This document shows, in pieces, positions 46,060 to 64,000 of a DNA stretch of 64,000 nucleotides. The position numbers were made by a program, and so were the translations under genes. The DNA is from Sycobia sp. Sy_11 (lineage: Eukaryota > Arthropoda > Insecta > Hymenoptera > Epichrysomallidae). The stretch's first letter is position 1. Each line of letters opens with the position of its first letter. The stretch spans positions 7,152,001 through 7,216,000 of the forward strand of contig JACCIC010000004.1 in the NCBI GenBank assembly GCA_018907035.1, in the 5' to 3' direction. Under the pieces are notes generated by a model. The model worked only from the letters and a program-made list of their open reading frames with translations. It had not been told where the DNA came from and made no database searches.

Positions 46060-47924
46060 GGTTCTCGGTGGAGAAAGCTATAGAAAAAATAGTTAAGATG
46101 GAGCGAAAACTCTTCTTCCTTCAAAATAATAGGAGTTGAGGAAAGCATCACTGGGGGCGAAGAATTAAAAGACATCAATATGGTGGTCCGGCATAGGTAC
46201 GCCGAAAAGGTTTGAACTATTAGAACTGATCGCCAGTCATTTCCAGATTTCTGGACAAAATCTCTTCTGATATATAGAAAATCTTCAACCTCTGCTTCTT
46301 AGGCGGCCTCAGCTTCAAGATTGAAACTAAAAAGAAAAACTTCCAAGTAGCACAGAGCAAGCCCTGCTAAATATATAAGCATACAGTTAATGTCTACCAC
46401 ACAATCTCGATTTGCGGTGTTCGCGTCCGCCATCGAACAATTGCTACCTGTCGCACTCAGGCTGACAGGAAAATAAGCCCTCCTGCCCTACTACTCAACG
46501 GCCATTACTTAAATCTCAGTTGATGGATAATACACACTGCAGAGCTGAAATCGGCGTCCTATAGAATCCTGGAAATCAACCTATCAACTTACTCACCTGC
46601 ATCATAAATACCATGCTGTATCTAAGCTACTTCTTTTTGCCGTGAAAACAAAGTAGAATTAACTGCATCCCTAAGGTCAATAAACGGCTCTCTGTATCAA
46701 GCAGTAACAGGCCCATAGGACTTCTTTCTGCATTCAACAAAATTAAAAAAGTGCCCAAAGTTATATCTTGTATCACCCATCAACTATGTACAATGGTCCT
46801 ATCATGGACCGACCCGATATATCGGTTCTCCGGCCCTGGAGGGTTATGAAAAATTTTTAGTTCGGTAAATTAGGAATAAAATCATATTCTCAGGTTTTGA
46901 GATATGCTGCATTTAAATCTGGAGTCTGATCGGTCATAACTGCTCATAATCACAGTCATTCGAGGTCAAGCAAGGTCACTTCAAGGTCAAATGTAGAAAG
47001 TTTAAATTATGATGATAAATACGTTTCTAGCAAAAGTTTTTCTGCAATTTTACTGGCAAACTACGTTTACGAGAATAGATCCAGAAATGTATCTGAATAA
47101 TGATATTAACAGAAATATGATTGTTTGAATCAATAAATTCGGTGTCAAGGGCTCTCAACATCTAAAAACCAATTTAAAATATTTCCCAGGGTATATTCTC
47201 AACCTGGCCTTAGAGAAATGTTCATCTCTCTTTTCATTTGAGGTCAAAATGACGTAAAACCCGAACTCAGTGCCTCCAAAAACATAAAGATATATCTTTG
47301 ACAATTATTCAAACCATATTGCTAGGTTGGACCTTCAAATGACCTTCATTGACCTTGACTCTGAAGTGATAAGGTCACATCAACTTCTAAACATCATGTC
47401 GCAACCGCCTATATTAACAACTTTATATGCCAATGACATCATCCTTTCAGATTCTTCCTAATATATCCACGCCATGTCATCCAATATCTACAAATACCTT
47501 CAAGTCCTTGAGTATGAAAATTGGAAACTAGTTATCATCGAAACTAAATCGATTTCATTTATTTCTCTAAACACCAAAGAATCCCTCCCAGTATAAAAAT
47601 AAATTTATTCGCCTATCCTAGATCCGTTTTGCAAAATATCTAAAAGTCATCTTAAATTACAAGCTACTTTGAACTCATCACATGAAAAAAACAAAAAATG
47701 AGATCATTGAAGCTTTTCCTCTATCATAATAGGAAAATATTTAAAGTTACTAAACTTTCCTAAAATAGTTCAACTCAATTGAAACCCTGTCAGACGAATT
47801 ATATTAGACTGCTACGTATGCTTCGCAAATTATCCTGATACATTAGCAATATGTAAATCCTATAAGAGCTAAATATTGTCTCTCTTCCTAAAATTACCGT
47901 CAGTAAGACTCACTCCAATCTTTA
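46060..47924 (+). mobile_element. Heavily decayed non-LTR retrotransposon
   Basis: At 46062-46130 a gag-like stretch reads FSVEKAIEKIVKMERK and then breaks. At 47436-47580 a Jockey-like RT relic reads LYANDIILSDSS (YADD changed to YAND), KYLQVLEYENWKL and TKSISFISLN, with stops between. The order 5' to 3' on the plus strand fits one LINE, interrupted in the middle (about 46800-47400) by a repeat rich in AAGGTCA words. Assignment of the gag part is weak; the RT part is better. Confidence 0.4.
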
Positions 47925-48240
47925 TGTGACGTCGAGAAATCACTGTCAGCACCCCTTTAATGTTTTCGGCCTACGCATATATGCGCTGAAGCCGGGGATT
48001 ATGCGGGGCAGATCACGAATACGTATTTATACATTGAATCATGAGCTACGACGCCTTTCGGGTATGCCACATATTAAGCAAATCTATATCGAACGACGGC
48101 CCTAAAATCTGTTAAGAGTAGTAGTGGCTCGAGACTTTTCGGCCTTCAATCTACTCTTAGCCTAGATCTACTAAGAGTAGTACGGCTCGAGTCTTCTCGG
48201 ACTGCAATCTATTCTTTAGTTTCCCACACTTCTTTTCAGA
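47925..48240 (-). repeat. Diverged relative of the LTR-like repeat at 6992
   Basis: Begins TGTGACGTCGAG and shares GCGCTGAAGCC, GGGATTATGCGGGGC and the GTAGTnnGGCTCGAG...TCGGCCT words, in the same order as 6992-7310. Within it, a unit of about 60 bp (AAGAGTAGTASGGCTCGAG...CAATCTA) is duplicated in tandem (about 48113 and 48173). Confidence 0.6.
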
Positions 48241-48249
48241 AGCTGTAAT

Positions 48250-49250
48250 GTTGAGTGACAAATTTTTGCCTGCTCTAACATATGCCTGCCTACCTAAAAA
48301 CGAGTGCGTGTATCTCTTAATAATTGCATTATCATTCTGGAACATTGGCGATATTCAGCGGCCTCTTAAATTTCGTACTTTACCTACAAGAAGAGGAGAA
48401 GGTAATAAATAACTCATTAGCGAGCCTTTCGTTTTATTCCGAGTTTTCCACGGAAGGGGGGGGGGTACAATTGGTCGGGGAGAAGAGAGAGCACCTCTGT
48501 CCTCGCCGCATGGCGGCAGGCCTGCAGTTAAGCTGTATTCGCACCTGGTCCTATATTTTTCAGTTTCCTATTAAAATTATTATTTTATTTTAACAAAAAA
48601 AATTACTTCATGTCGGTCCATCTGGTGAAGCTGAAATTTTCTAAAACCGCCTTATATTACTATGTATAAAACAAAATAATTTGTTAAATAACTGACAACT
48701 ATTCCTACTATTCTAACCTATTCTAATCACAAATACAGAGGAAAATCCCAATAATTATAGGTATGCAAAGTTATTTATGTATTTTTTTTCTCAGGAAATG
48801 AGGAAATTTTATATATTGTAAATGATGTGTATAATTGCGACTAAATCAAATTAATATGCATTTTAATTACTTTTTAATTGTTTACTTTAATCTCCTATGC
48901 GAGCCAATGTAAACTTCCTTAGTTTTTTGTATTCTTCAAACCACCAGATGTCGTTACCAAATTTGAACAAAGCAAAGAAGAACGATAAAACAAACTTTTG
49001 GATTAGAAAGACATGTATACTATTAACAGTTATTACAAAGCCATTCCTCCATTTGGATTCCTAATAATTTAATAGGAACGAAAACTTACAGACTTGTCTA
49101 TATAGGCAGTACTCTAGTCAACTATGCGTCGACTCCTGTAGAAATCGCAGAGTTACAAATGTCTGAGCTGGCTGAGATGGCTTAATTTCTACAAAGTTTT
49201 TACAACGCCACCGCACGGCTGAATCCTGCAAAATTTGCAAACTTATTTTT
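48250..49250. other. Unassigned DNA upstream of SRPK
   Basis: A GC-richer patch at about 48440-48550 with a G run. No recognised gene. Confidence 0.4.
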
Positions 49251-49251
49251 A

Positions 49252-49253
<2 letters not shown>

Positions 49254-49322
<69 letters not shown>
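49254..49322. repeat. (TA)n microsatellite
   Basis: A long pure tract about 1 kb upstream of the SRPK start codon. Confidence 0.9.
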
Positions 49323-49325
<3 letters not shown>

Positions 49326-49623
49326 CTGCGCATGGAAATGCAAAAGTATATGATGTATATGTATGTTGTACGTTTCTCTCGAAAAGTCCATCGTCCCCTC
49401 GCGCATCAAATCGTGCGCGCACATTTTGGCTGGACGTATTATTTTATTTCTTTTTTCTCTTTCTTCTCTTGTTGATCTTCGTATATAAGCTTCTTTCTTT
49501 ACTTTTCAGTACATTTAATAAAGTTACTTAATATTTCATCTTTCGAGTGCACCGCACGGTCGTGTCTGTCCTTATTACCTTCGACCTCCTTGCCTGTCTG
49601 TCTCTCTCTTCCTGGCTCTCTCT

Positions 49624-49627
49624 TCCT

Positions 49628-49694
<67 letters not shown>
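49624..49694. repeat. (CT)n microsatellite in SRPK upstream region
   Basis: About 70 bp of pure CT, preceded by two TCTTCCTGGCTC copies. It lies in the likely promoter or 5' UTR. Confidence 0.9.
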
Positions 49695-49698
<4 letters not shown>

Positions 49699-49965
49699 GT
49701 GTAGAGGAGAATCGAAGAATTTTGTCCAGTGCGTCTAGCACAATATTACCTGTATTTTATAACTCACGTATATAGATACAGTCGAACGCTTTACAAATTA
49801 AAAAACAAAAAAGCAAGCGAAGAAATCGCGGAAAACACGCGAAGAAAAGGTATACATCACATTCGAGCAGAAAAGCGAAGAAATATCAGTCCCTAAAGGA
49901 AGAATATACTTAATATACAATTCTGCTGCGCATGAGTGTGTATTCGCGTAGCACCGGTATAATAA

Positions 49966-50274
49966 GGTGAGATATATACATATACTCACACTATATATAG
50001 TATACATAAGGAGGGAAAGAGAGAAAAAGCCAACGGAGACGACGCTCCTGCGCTGCTTTCTCGGGGCGAAATATGCGAGACAATATCACGTAAGCGTGAA
50101 GAAATAGGGCCACCAGCAAGGCCGACGTCGCCGACGGTCACTGGCGCCCAACATCAGGACGGTACGAGTGTGAACATAAGAAAGAGGGTGCGTGAAGAGG
50201 AAGAAGTGGATAAGGGGGTTACGAGCGAAGAAGAGGAAGAAAACGAGTACGACGAGGCGGAAGAAGAGGAGACG
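49966..50274 (+). promoter_or_regulatory. SRPK 5' leader with an acidic ATG-less open frame
   Basis: In frame with SRPK, 103 codons upstream of the ATG at 50275 are open back to a TAA at 49963-49965. They encode an acidic stretch (VREEEEVDKGVTSEEEEENE) but contain no ATG. A strong donor-like AAG|GTGAGA lies at 49966. A six-codon upstream ORF starts at 50073 in another frame. The leader could be 5' UTR, or coding sequence spliced to an upstream exon carrying the start. Confidence 0.4.
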
Positions 50275-57085
<6,811 letters not shown>

Positions 57086-60000
57086 ATTTCTGAACACAAA
57101 CTTTATGTTTATTTTTCTTTCTCTTTCTCGCTTTACCGTACATCTATCTGTTTCTATCTTTCTCTTGAATCATTTTTGTTGGTTTTATGTCACTCGATTT
57201 CGTGCTTTTTTTACCGTGATTTTTCTTTGTTGACTTTTTTATTGACTATTTCTCGTTTTCTATCCCTCCCTCTCTCGCTAACTTTCGTATACGATTAGTC
57301 AAAAGAGAGAGTATAATTTTGTTGTTTTTGTTCATCGGTTATGGCAAAAAAACCATGAATTTTTTTAACGCGAATTGAATCGGAAGTTGAATTCCTACAC
57401 TATATGTTATTTATTAAAAATTTTTATTTTAATTTGTTTTTTCATATATATAAAGGGAATTATTTAAACTCTGATTTTTAAAACAAATATAAATTTGTAG
57501 TGTAGTCACATAAAAAGCAATTTAGTTGTATTTTAAAGCCATCAGTCATAAAAATATTCAATTAAAATTAATTTCTAAATATTTGTGGATTATAAAAACA
57601 ATTGAAAGTCTAGTTTGAATTAAAATATGATTCATATGACAGATTAAATAGAAAAAAATTTAATTAACTTCAATATGATAAGGAATAATTTAATTAATTA
57701 AGATTATGTAATAATTAGATAATTCTATCACAGAACTAAATTGTAGATAATTTTACTTATTTTGGCATTCAATTTCCAATTTCATTCAAATATTCATTAT
57801 ACTTTAACTAAGTTAAAATTTAATTATAAATTTATTTATTATTTATGAATTAATTAGTGCAGGAAGGTCAAGTCTGTGTTGTTCATAATTAAAAATATGT
57901 ATTAATCTTAAATTCGATTGCTATTGCACGAAACTTATCTGTTATTTTAAAATAAAAGAGAAGGTATATTTCTTATTACTTATATAGAAAACAACTGCAA
58001 CTTGCATAAAAACGGAGAAAATATATGTAATTATGTGCTCGTGAATAATTTTAAATAAAAAGGAAAACTTTGAGAACTTGTAATAAAGCTGTAACATTCC
58101 TGCCGTATTAATTATAAAAGATCGCAAATAAATCGAATATATTCCAATAAATTGAAAACATTAATATTAAGAGTGTAAAAGTGCTAATATTCTTTTTTAT
58201 ATTTATATGGACTATTTTATAATTTTACAAATTCACGGTATAAAAAATCTGCTTCACCTCAAACATGTGCAGACAACGGAAATTACAAAATAGGAAAGTT
58301 GATTTTATGAACTATCAAAATAGATGATAGTAAATAATATAAATTTATATGTTTGAAGCTTTCACATATTCTTGAAAAATTTAAAGAGGAACTTATTTTT
58401 TTGAGCGTTTAAAATTAATTTTACTAGTGATCTTTACATAGAAAAATACGTAATATATACATCATTATAATAGAATAAAAAGTATTAATAGATAAAAATG
58501 TTTCGAGTATGAAAAATTACAAAATAATTGTGAATCTATCTTTCTGCTTTACTGGTCTTGAAATATAGAAAACGAGAGAACAGAGATTTGGAACGGAATT
58601 AAAAAGAAGTTTTAAAAATGAAAACTGAATCGTCACTACCTCACATTGAGAAAAGAAGGAAATCTGTATTAAAGCAGAAACAATAGTTACACTAAATACT
58701 TATACTCTGAATGAAATAAATACATATAAAAACAGTAATTGAATAAAATATTTGAAAACTAAACTCGTTAAAAAAAGAAAAGTAGTGAAAAAAAAATAAT
58801 GAAAGAATTTTTCACGAATCTGTCAAACAGTTATCGTGAACGTTATCTTTATATATATATAAATCATAGAAATAAGTAATTCATTAATTAAGAACTTTAG
58901 TGAACGATCTTTACATAGATTTATTTTATACGCGTTCACATGTATAACGCATTATTAATATTTGCTTTAATTAATGGTCAATAATTTTCTGCAAACAAAA
59001 ATCTAAAGGGAAATTTGAATCAAATAATTTTTAGCTTTTTACCGGGATGACAATGATGGGGAAGAAGTATTTGATACTATTACGTTCTTTTAATTATATG
59101 AAGTATGCTCTATAAGAGTTCCAAGACGTCTTAATTATTTTGAGGAATGGATAAACTTAACTAAGCAAGTTTTCAAACAGATTTCAAGAATATAAAAAAT
59201 ATCTATTAATTCAATTATATAAATCTATAATGGTTTGTCCCTGAATTTTGGATTGAATAAAGATTGTTATTTTTATTCTTAAGTAATAAATTTAAAACTT
59301 GTTAAGTTATATATGTTAATTTTGATATCTGTTAGTTTATAATCACATTGAATGAAAACTTTAGAACACTTTTTTAATAATATTAAACTTTCATATACAT
59401 ATAAGTTTTTATATGATATGAATGTTGAGTAGTGAATAATTTACATTTTTGATATTAATTAATTCTTTTGCATTAAGGTGACTTATCATTCTATAATATT
59501 GTTTGCTAAATAAGTAATTTTTGATTTCATGTACCAGCTAAATCCATTTTTTCAATTCAGTGAAGAATATTAGAACTGCTTTCACATAAACATACAAGTA
59601 AGCGGCAAACTATTATGTAATAACTAAGTTTCACTATTATTGTAGGCATTGTTATGGCTTTTATTTTTTTTTTTTTTTTTTGTATCCAGCTATACTTACC
59701 TGTAAAAGTAGTATTATTTTTAAATCGAAACCTTGAGATTACTAAGACGTAATGCAACTTTTGAAGTGCACTATATAAATATATTAATAATATAATATTA
59801 ATAACTTAGTATTTAATCATTAGCTTCCTGAAGCCTTTTAATATTAACAGTGCATTTGTGCAGGGCAAATGTGTATAAGTTACAATAAGCAGAAGAAAGC
59901 TTAGCTTAAACAGATGTATTGATAGGATATAAATTCATACTACTAGTTATCCTGCCAGTTTCAAAACGCTGAATGCATTTTTTTATAGATATTTGCAAGT

Positions 60001-63000
60001 CGTAACAAAATTAGTATCTACATAAAACAAGGGATAAACATTATGTATATTCATCAGGAAATGTTTAACATGGTATTTTGATTGTCATTGATGTTTTGTT
60101 ACATTTTATAATTTGATCTGAACATAGTTAATTCTGTCAATAATATGTAAATGTTAAAAAAAAAATTATTATTCATTTAAAGATATAAATTATTAAGATC
60201 CACTACTCTGCTCATATTACAAAATATAAAGGAATCATTTTTTATGAATTAACTGTATAAATTAGAAATTAACATTTTCATGTGTTTACATATTAAATTT
60301 AATTTATTGATATTCTTTTTCAATTTACAATTTTCCACTTACTTCGATAAATCATTAAAGAATCTGGTGCAAAAGTTTTTTAATATGTACTTTTAAAAAG
60401 AAAAAATAAATTGAGGAGTATAAAATGTTCTAAAAAAACATTATAGAAACAATTATAAAAAATAATTATAGATTTTATGAATTAATTATAAATTTTTTTT
60501 AAATAAACAAATAAATTATTTAGAGTAAGGATTATCTATCTATATGCACAACACAAATGAGTTTTTAATGAAAAATATTAAAAAAAAGTTATATTATTTT
60601 CAATAAGAAACAAAATTTAGGAAATAAAGAAAACAGAACTTTGACATAAATAAAACTTTTCCACCAGAGTTGACCTATTGTAAAGTTTCTTAAAGGGAAG
60701 TTACAGCATATATAAAGAATATAAAAATGCTCTTGTTTAATTATTATCTGTAAATCATAAAATAACAAATATGAAATAAGAAACTGATTAGATAAACATT
60801 GATCGCTTTTTAGACTATAGGAATAGGTAAATCAAAGATTTAGTAACTAATACTAAACATTTATGTTTAGCGCAAAGTATGTTTGTATAGTTTAATGTCC
60901 AAACTTCTCTCTATCTCTGTCTCTCCAATGATAATAATATACCTTGCCGATAAAGAAATATTGTTTATATGTGTAGATGAAGGAAACGTGATAGAATGTT
61001 TTATTTATTTTAATAGTATGTTATAATATAGTTCATTTTATGTCTTAAATTTATCTAAATTTCTTGGAGCTTAAACTTTTAATCCTTTTTATTTTGAGGT
61101 TCGTCTATTTATATTACTATGTAAATATATATAATTCGTCTATATATTACTATATAATATAATTTTAATAATCAGAAACACTTCCAGAAAAATTAAAAAC
61201 TTTTGCATTGTGTAATAATTTTTAAGTACTTACGTTGAAAATTTTTATCTTAAAGAATTAGTAGTAAAAAGTGCACTTCAAAACTGTAAAAATTATAAAC
61301 TAAATTTTTTATTATTATTTTGTACCAATTAATATATAATAATATTATTATTATTTTAACATTTAAAACTTTTTATGTAAACAAATTATAACTCCAAAAA
61401 ATTTAGAATCAGGTACTTCAATTATGAAGTTCAACAAATCATTAAAAAAAAAGTTCTACACAAAATATTATTTTTTTTATATTACCAACGAAATTGTAAA
61501 AAATTTTGTTTAATAATGGAAACATACATATAGGATTTTTCAGTAATTGTTGTAACTGGTTGCAATGTCTAATGTTTTTAATAATAAGAAATTAAAGAAA
61601 TTAAACCTTAGTATCTATATTTATTTTTATTATTATTACAGAGTTACTTTTTTTTGTCTATTTTTTATATGGCTCCTTTCAAGTTTCTATAACACAATAT
61701 TTCATATTATAATATAATGTTTAAAATTTATAACTTAAACAGTCACGAAAAATGACTGAAACATTGTCTTTATTTCTATCATAATAATACAAATAAATAT
61801 AGTTTCTAGGTTTTAGTTTCTTTAATTTTTTATTGTTAAAAACATGTATAGTACAATCTCTTACATCAAATATCAAAAAATGATAACTTAAATAATGCCG
61901 ATAGAATCATCTTTACAAGTACATTATAGAAGTTAGCTATACTATAAAGTAGTTATTTAGATAAGTCAATCGTGATATTTGCAATTTTATTAGTATTTTG
62001 ATAGATACATAATCCAATAGTTAGTTATTATTGTATGAAACAATATTTATTATTTTGTAAATATTCAATAATCTTAACATTTCTTATTATTTAAGTAATT
62101 GAATGTTTCATTATAAATAAAAATATTTTGTAATTTATAGGATATTTAAAAGTGTTATAAATTTAATAAAAAACCAGGTTCATAATTGAAGTACTTTGAT
62201 ATATAAGACATTGAACTAAGTAAATAATACTCTGGAACCAATGTGAGATATTGGATTCCTGAAATGAAAAAATAATGTCTTCTGTCTATTATACAATAAT
62301 TCTTCAAGTCTAGAGATATATATTAATTAAAATTATTTGTATAAGTATCATTGTTATATTGTCTTAAATTTCATTTTTATACTAACAAGAATAATAGTTT
62401 CTAATATAAAAATGTAAAAATGTAAGTATGAATCAATCGTGATGAAGACAAAACTAAATTTCAATTAATTTTTAGATTTTTTACAAAAAGTTGATCATTA
62501 TTGTAATGAACGAATGGTTTTGAAAGATTTGTTTAGATTCACAGTTAATTAACAAAAATTCACATTACTCTGTACAATTTTTTATATGAATTTTTATTCT
62601 ATAAAAATAAACAACTTGCAATACACTTTTACTTATATGAAAGAAATCGAATGACTGACTGTTTTCGACTATATATAGAATCCGTTGTAATGTATGCAAA
62701 CCAATTACATTTTGAAAATGTAAAAAAGTTTTTAGAAAATTAATCATAACAAAATGTAGCAATAGGATTAGAAAAATTTTAAATAAAAATGGGAATTTTT
62801 TAATGTTTTTTGATAGTACTATTTACTAATGAAATACATACACTATTTAATATAATTTATGTACAAGTACTATATTATTGTTTAAAACATTTGTTTGAAA
62901 TCCATATCGATTTAAAAATATGTTGTTTATTTTGTAATAATGTTTTTATTAGCAGTGAATCAACAAAAATAAATAATAATACTGGTTGAAATATATAAAA

Positions 63001-63582
63001 TATTTGTACATAAATATTTAGGAAATTAATATCACCTTTTTAAATATGTAAGCTTTCAAGGTTTTTTTTTAATTATTTGAAAGGTGTTTTCGTTTTCAAG
63101 CTGTGTATTAATCAAAGTTTAAAAAGTAAAAAATGTTGCTGTATGCACATTAACACCCCTTAATCAAAGTAATAAACAAATATTTATATTTGAAATTATA
63201 ATATTGAGAAATATAAATATATTTAATTTATTATTCAGTTTATAATATTTTTAAGTCAAAAGTCTAATCATGCTCAAAAATTATAGTATATTATTTCTGA
63301 ATTGAACAAATATCGTTATAAATAAATTTTCTCAACCTTGATTTAATACTTTAAATATATCAATTAATTTTTTTCATTTCAACAAAAATATAAATTAAAC
63401 TTTTTTTGTCTGTGTTAAACTTGAGTTAAGGTGGAGAAACTTCGAGATGAAACTTATAGCAATGAAAATTTTGTATAATGTTCCAATTATTGATTAACAT
63501 TGAAAAAGGCACGAATGAGAATGACTCCTACTACTTCCCTGCTTTTTTTCAATTTTTTCGAAATTCTATTTTTTGTTTTTAG
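57086..63582. other. SRPK 3' UTR and AT-rich DNA, or a long alternative intron
   Basis: Very AT-rich, with CT-rich words just after the stop (57115-57290) and a T17 run near 59670. I see no second gene. If the terminal exon at 63583 is used, 57082-63582 is an intron. Confidence 0.5.
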
Positions 63583-63661
63583 GGACCGTAGTGAAAGTAA
63601 AGAGACAAGCGAAATCACATGTGACGAAGATTCTATTATAGACGAAGCAATGAGTGATTGA
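63583..63661 (+). CDS. SRPK: Candidate alternative last coding exon of SRPK
   Basis: A strong acceptor (ATTTTTTGTTTTTAG, ending 63582) opens a 25-codon frame from DRSESKETSEI to IIDEAMSD with TGA at 63659-63661. Its phase fits a donor hidden in the SRPK stop region: ...ATCAA|GTGAAT, with the exon ending at 57081. Splicing would keep the Lys codon (AA+G) and replace the stop with this acidic tail. Sequence after it, to about 63840, is less AT-rich than its surroundings, as expected for exon plus 3' UTR. The alternative is chance: a short frame in a different, unseen gene on the plus strand. Confidence 0.45.
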
Positions 63662-64000
63662 TTGACCACGACGTATACCGATGAATTATTTTTCCTTTTA
63701 ATCGCCAGCTGTGCACACACTTGATAACAATAATGCGACCGCTCCACTTCGCAAGAAAGTCATACATGACATTTATAAATTGTGGCCTTGCTCATTTGTA
63801 TACATGCCCCATTCCCCCCTCCCATCGTACTATAAAACCGTAAAATTAAACCTTATAAACAATTGTAATAATATGTAGTTGTCATCGTTGAATTGCGTAG
63901 GAAAAAAAGAAATTCGTGGAAATTGCTAAACAGACTTTTGATATTTTATCTTCAATTATTCGAAATTTCTATAATTATCTAATTTTAGCGTTAAGCGAAT
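63662..64000. other. Candidate 3' UTR and right edge of the window
   Basis: Composition is less AT-rich up to about 63840, then AT-rich. A minus frame at 63487-63747 is the shadow of the exon-like segment. Confidence 0.4.

Noticed and set aside
49499..49775. Ser-Leu and Arg-Glu repeat frames
   Set aside because: They are produced by the (CT)n tract on either strand. The same applies near 36180 and 38976.
63487..63747. Minus-strand 86-codon frame
   Set aside because: It overlaps the better-supported plus-strand exon-like segment and has no motif.

Overview
This window looks like nuclear DNA of a hymenopteran insect, most likely an ant. The evidence is the very AT-rich background, small spliced genes with short AT-rich introns, many pure (TA)n and (GA)n/(CT)n microsatellites, several mariner families, an R1-type LINE, and two chymotrypsin-like proteases of a kind common in Hymenoptera. 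Species cannot be fixed from the sequence alone.

Five host genes can be supported. Two tandem chymotrypsin-like serine protease paralogs lie at 6371-13666 (+) and 19069-20498 (+). They share the same three catalytic exons and splice phases, but the first has about 6.3 kb of transposon debris in the intron where the second has 400 bp. LIN52, a DREAM/MuvB subunit, is an intronless CDS at 24603-24256 (-). NOM1, a nucleolar MIF4G/MA3 protein, has eight exons at 26157-29477 (+), head to head with LIN52. An SRPK-type SR-protein kinase has seven coding exons at 50275-57085 (+). A phase-compatible extra terminal exon near the right edge (63583-63661) may give it an alternative C-terminus.

The rest is mostly a transposon graveyard. 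It holds an apparently intact 1286-bp mariner (1267-2552), a Penelope-like fragment (2590-3310, -), an LTR-like repeat (6992-7646, -), a decayed mariner missing its right end (9528-10731), and two copies of a tRNA-derived SINE, one with a 10-bp target duplication. At 14473-16184 an irritans-type mariner has had its 5' end replaced by an inverted 3' end, giving arms of about 525 bp.

The most unusual structure spans 30261-38930. A mariner relic is split by a 7.55-kb insertion (30743-38293). The insertion has diverged terminal inverted repeats of about 190-240 bp and is bracketed by a 7-bp direct repeat GTCTAAG. It carries an R1-clade LINE (ORF1 plus a 3'-truncated ORF2) and about 3 kb of AT-rich filler, but no recognisable transposase.

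From 38976 to 49250 lie further relics: GA tracts and a minisatellite, LINE and mariner tails, a mariner N-terminal half, a DD41D transposase with a DUF4817-like N-terminus, a large imperfect palindrome around a (TA)n core, and a decayed LINE. From 57086 to 63582 there is AT-rich sequence that is either SRPK 3' UTR and intergenic DNA or a 6.5-kb SRPK intron.

The host genes are housekeeping (cell-cycle transcription control, ribosome biogenesis, splicing control) plus secreted digestive-type proteases. They do not form one functional system.
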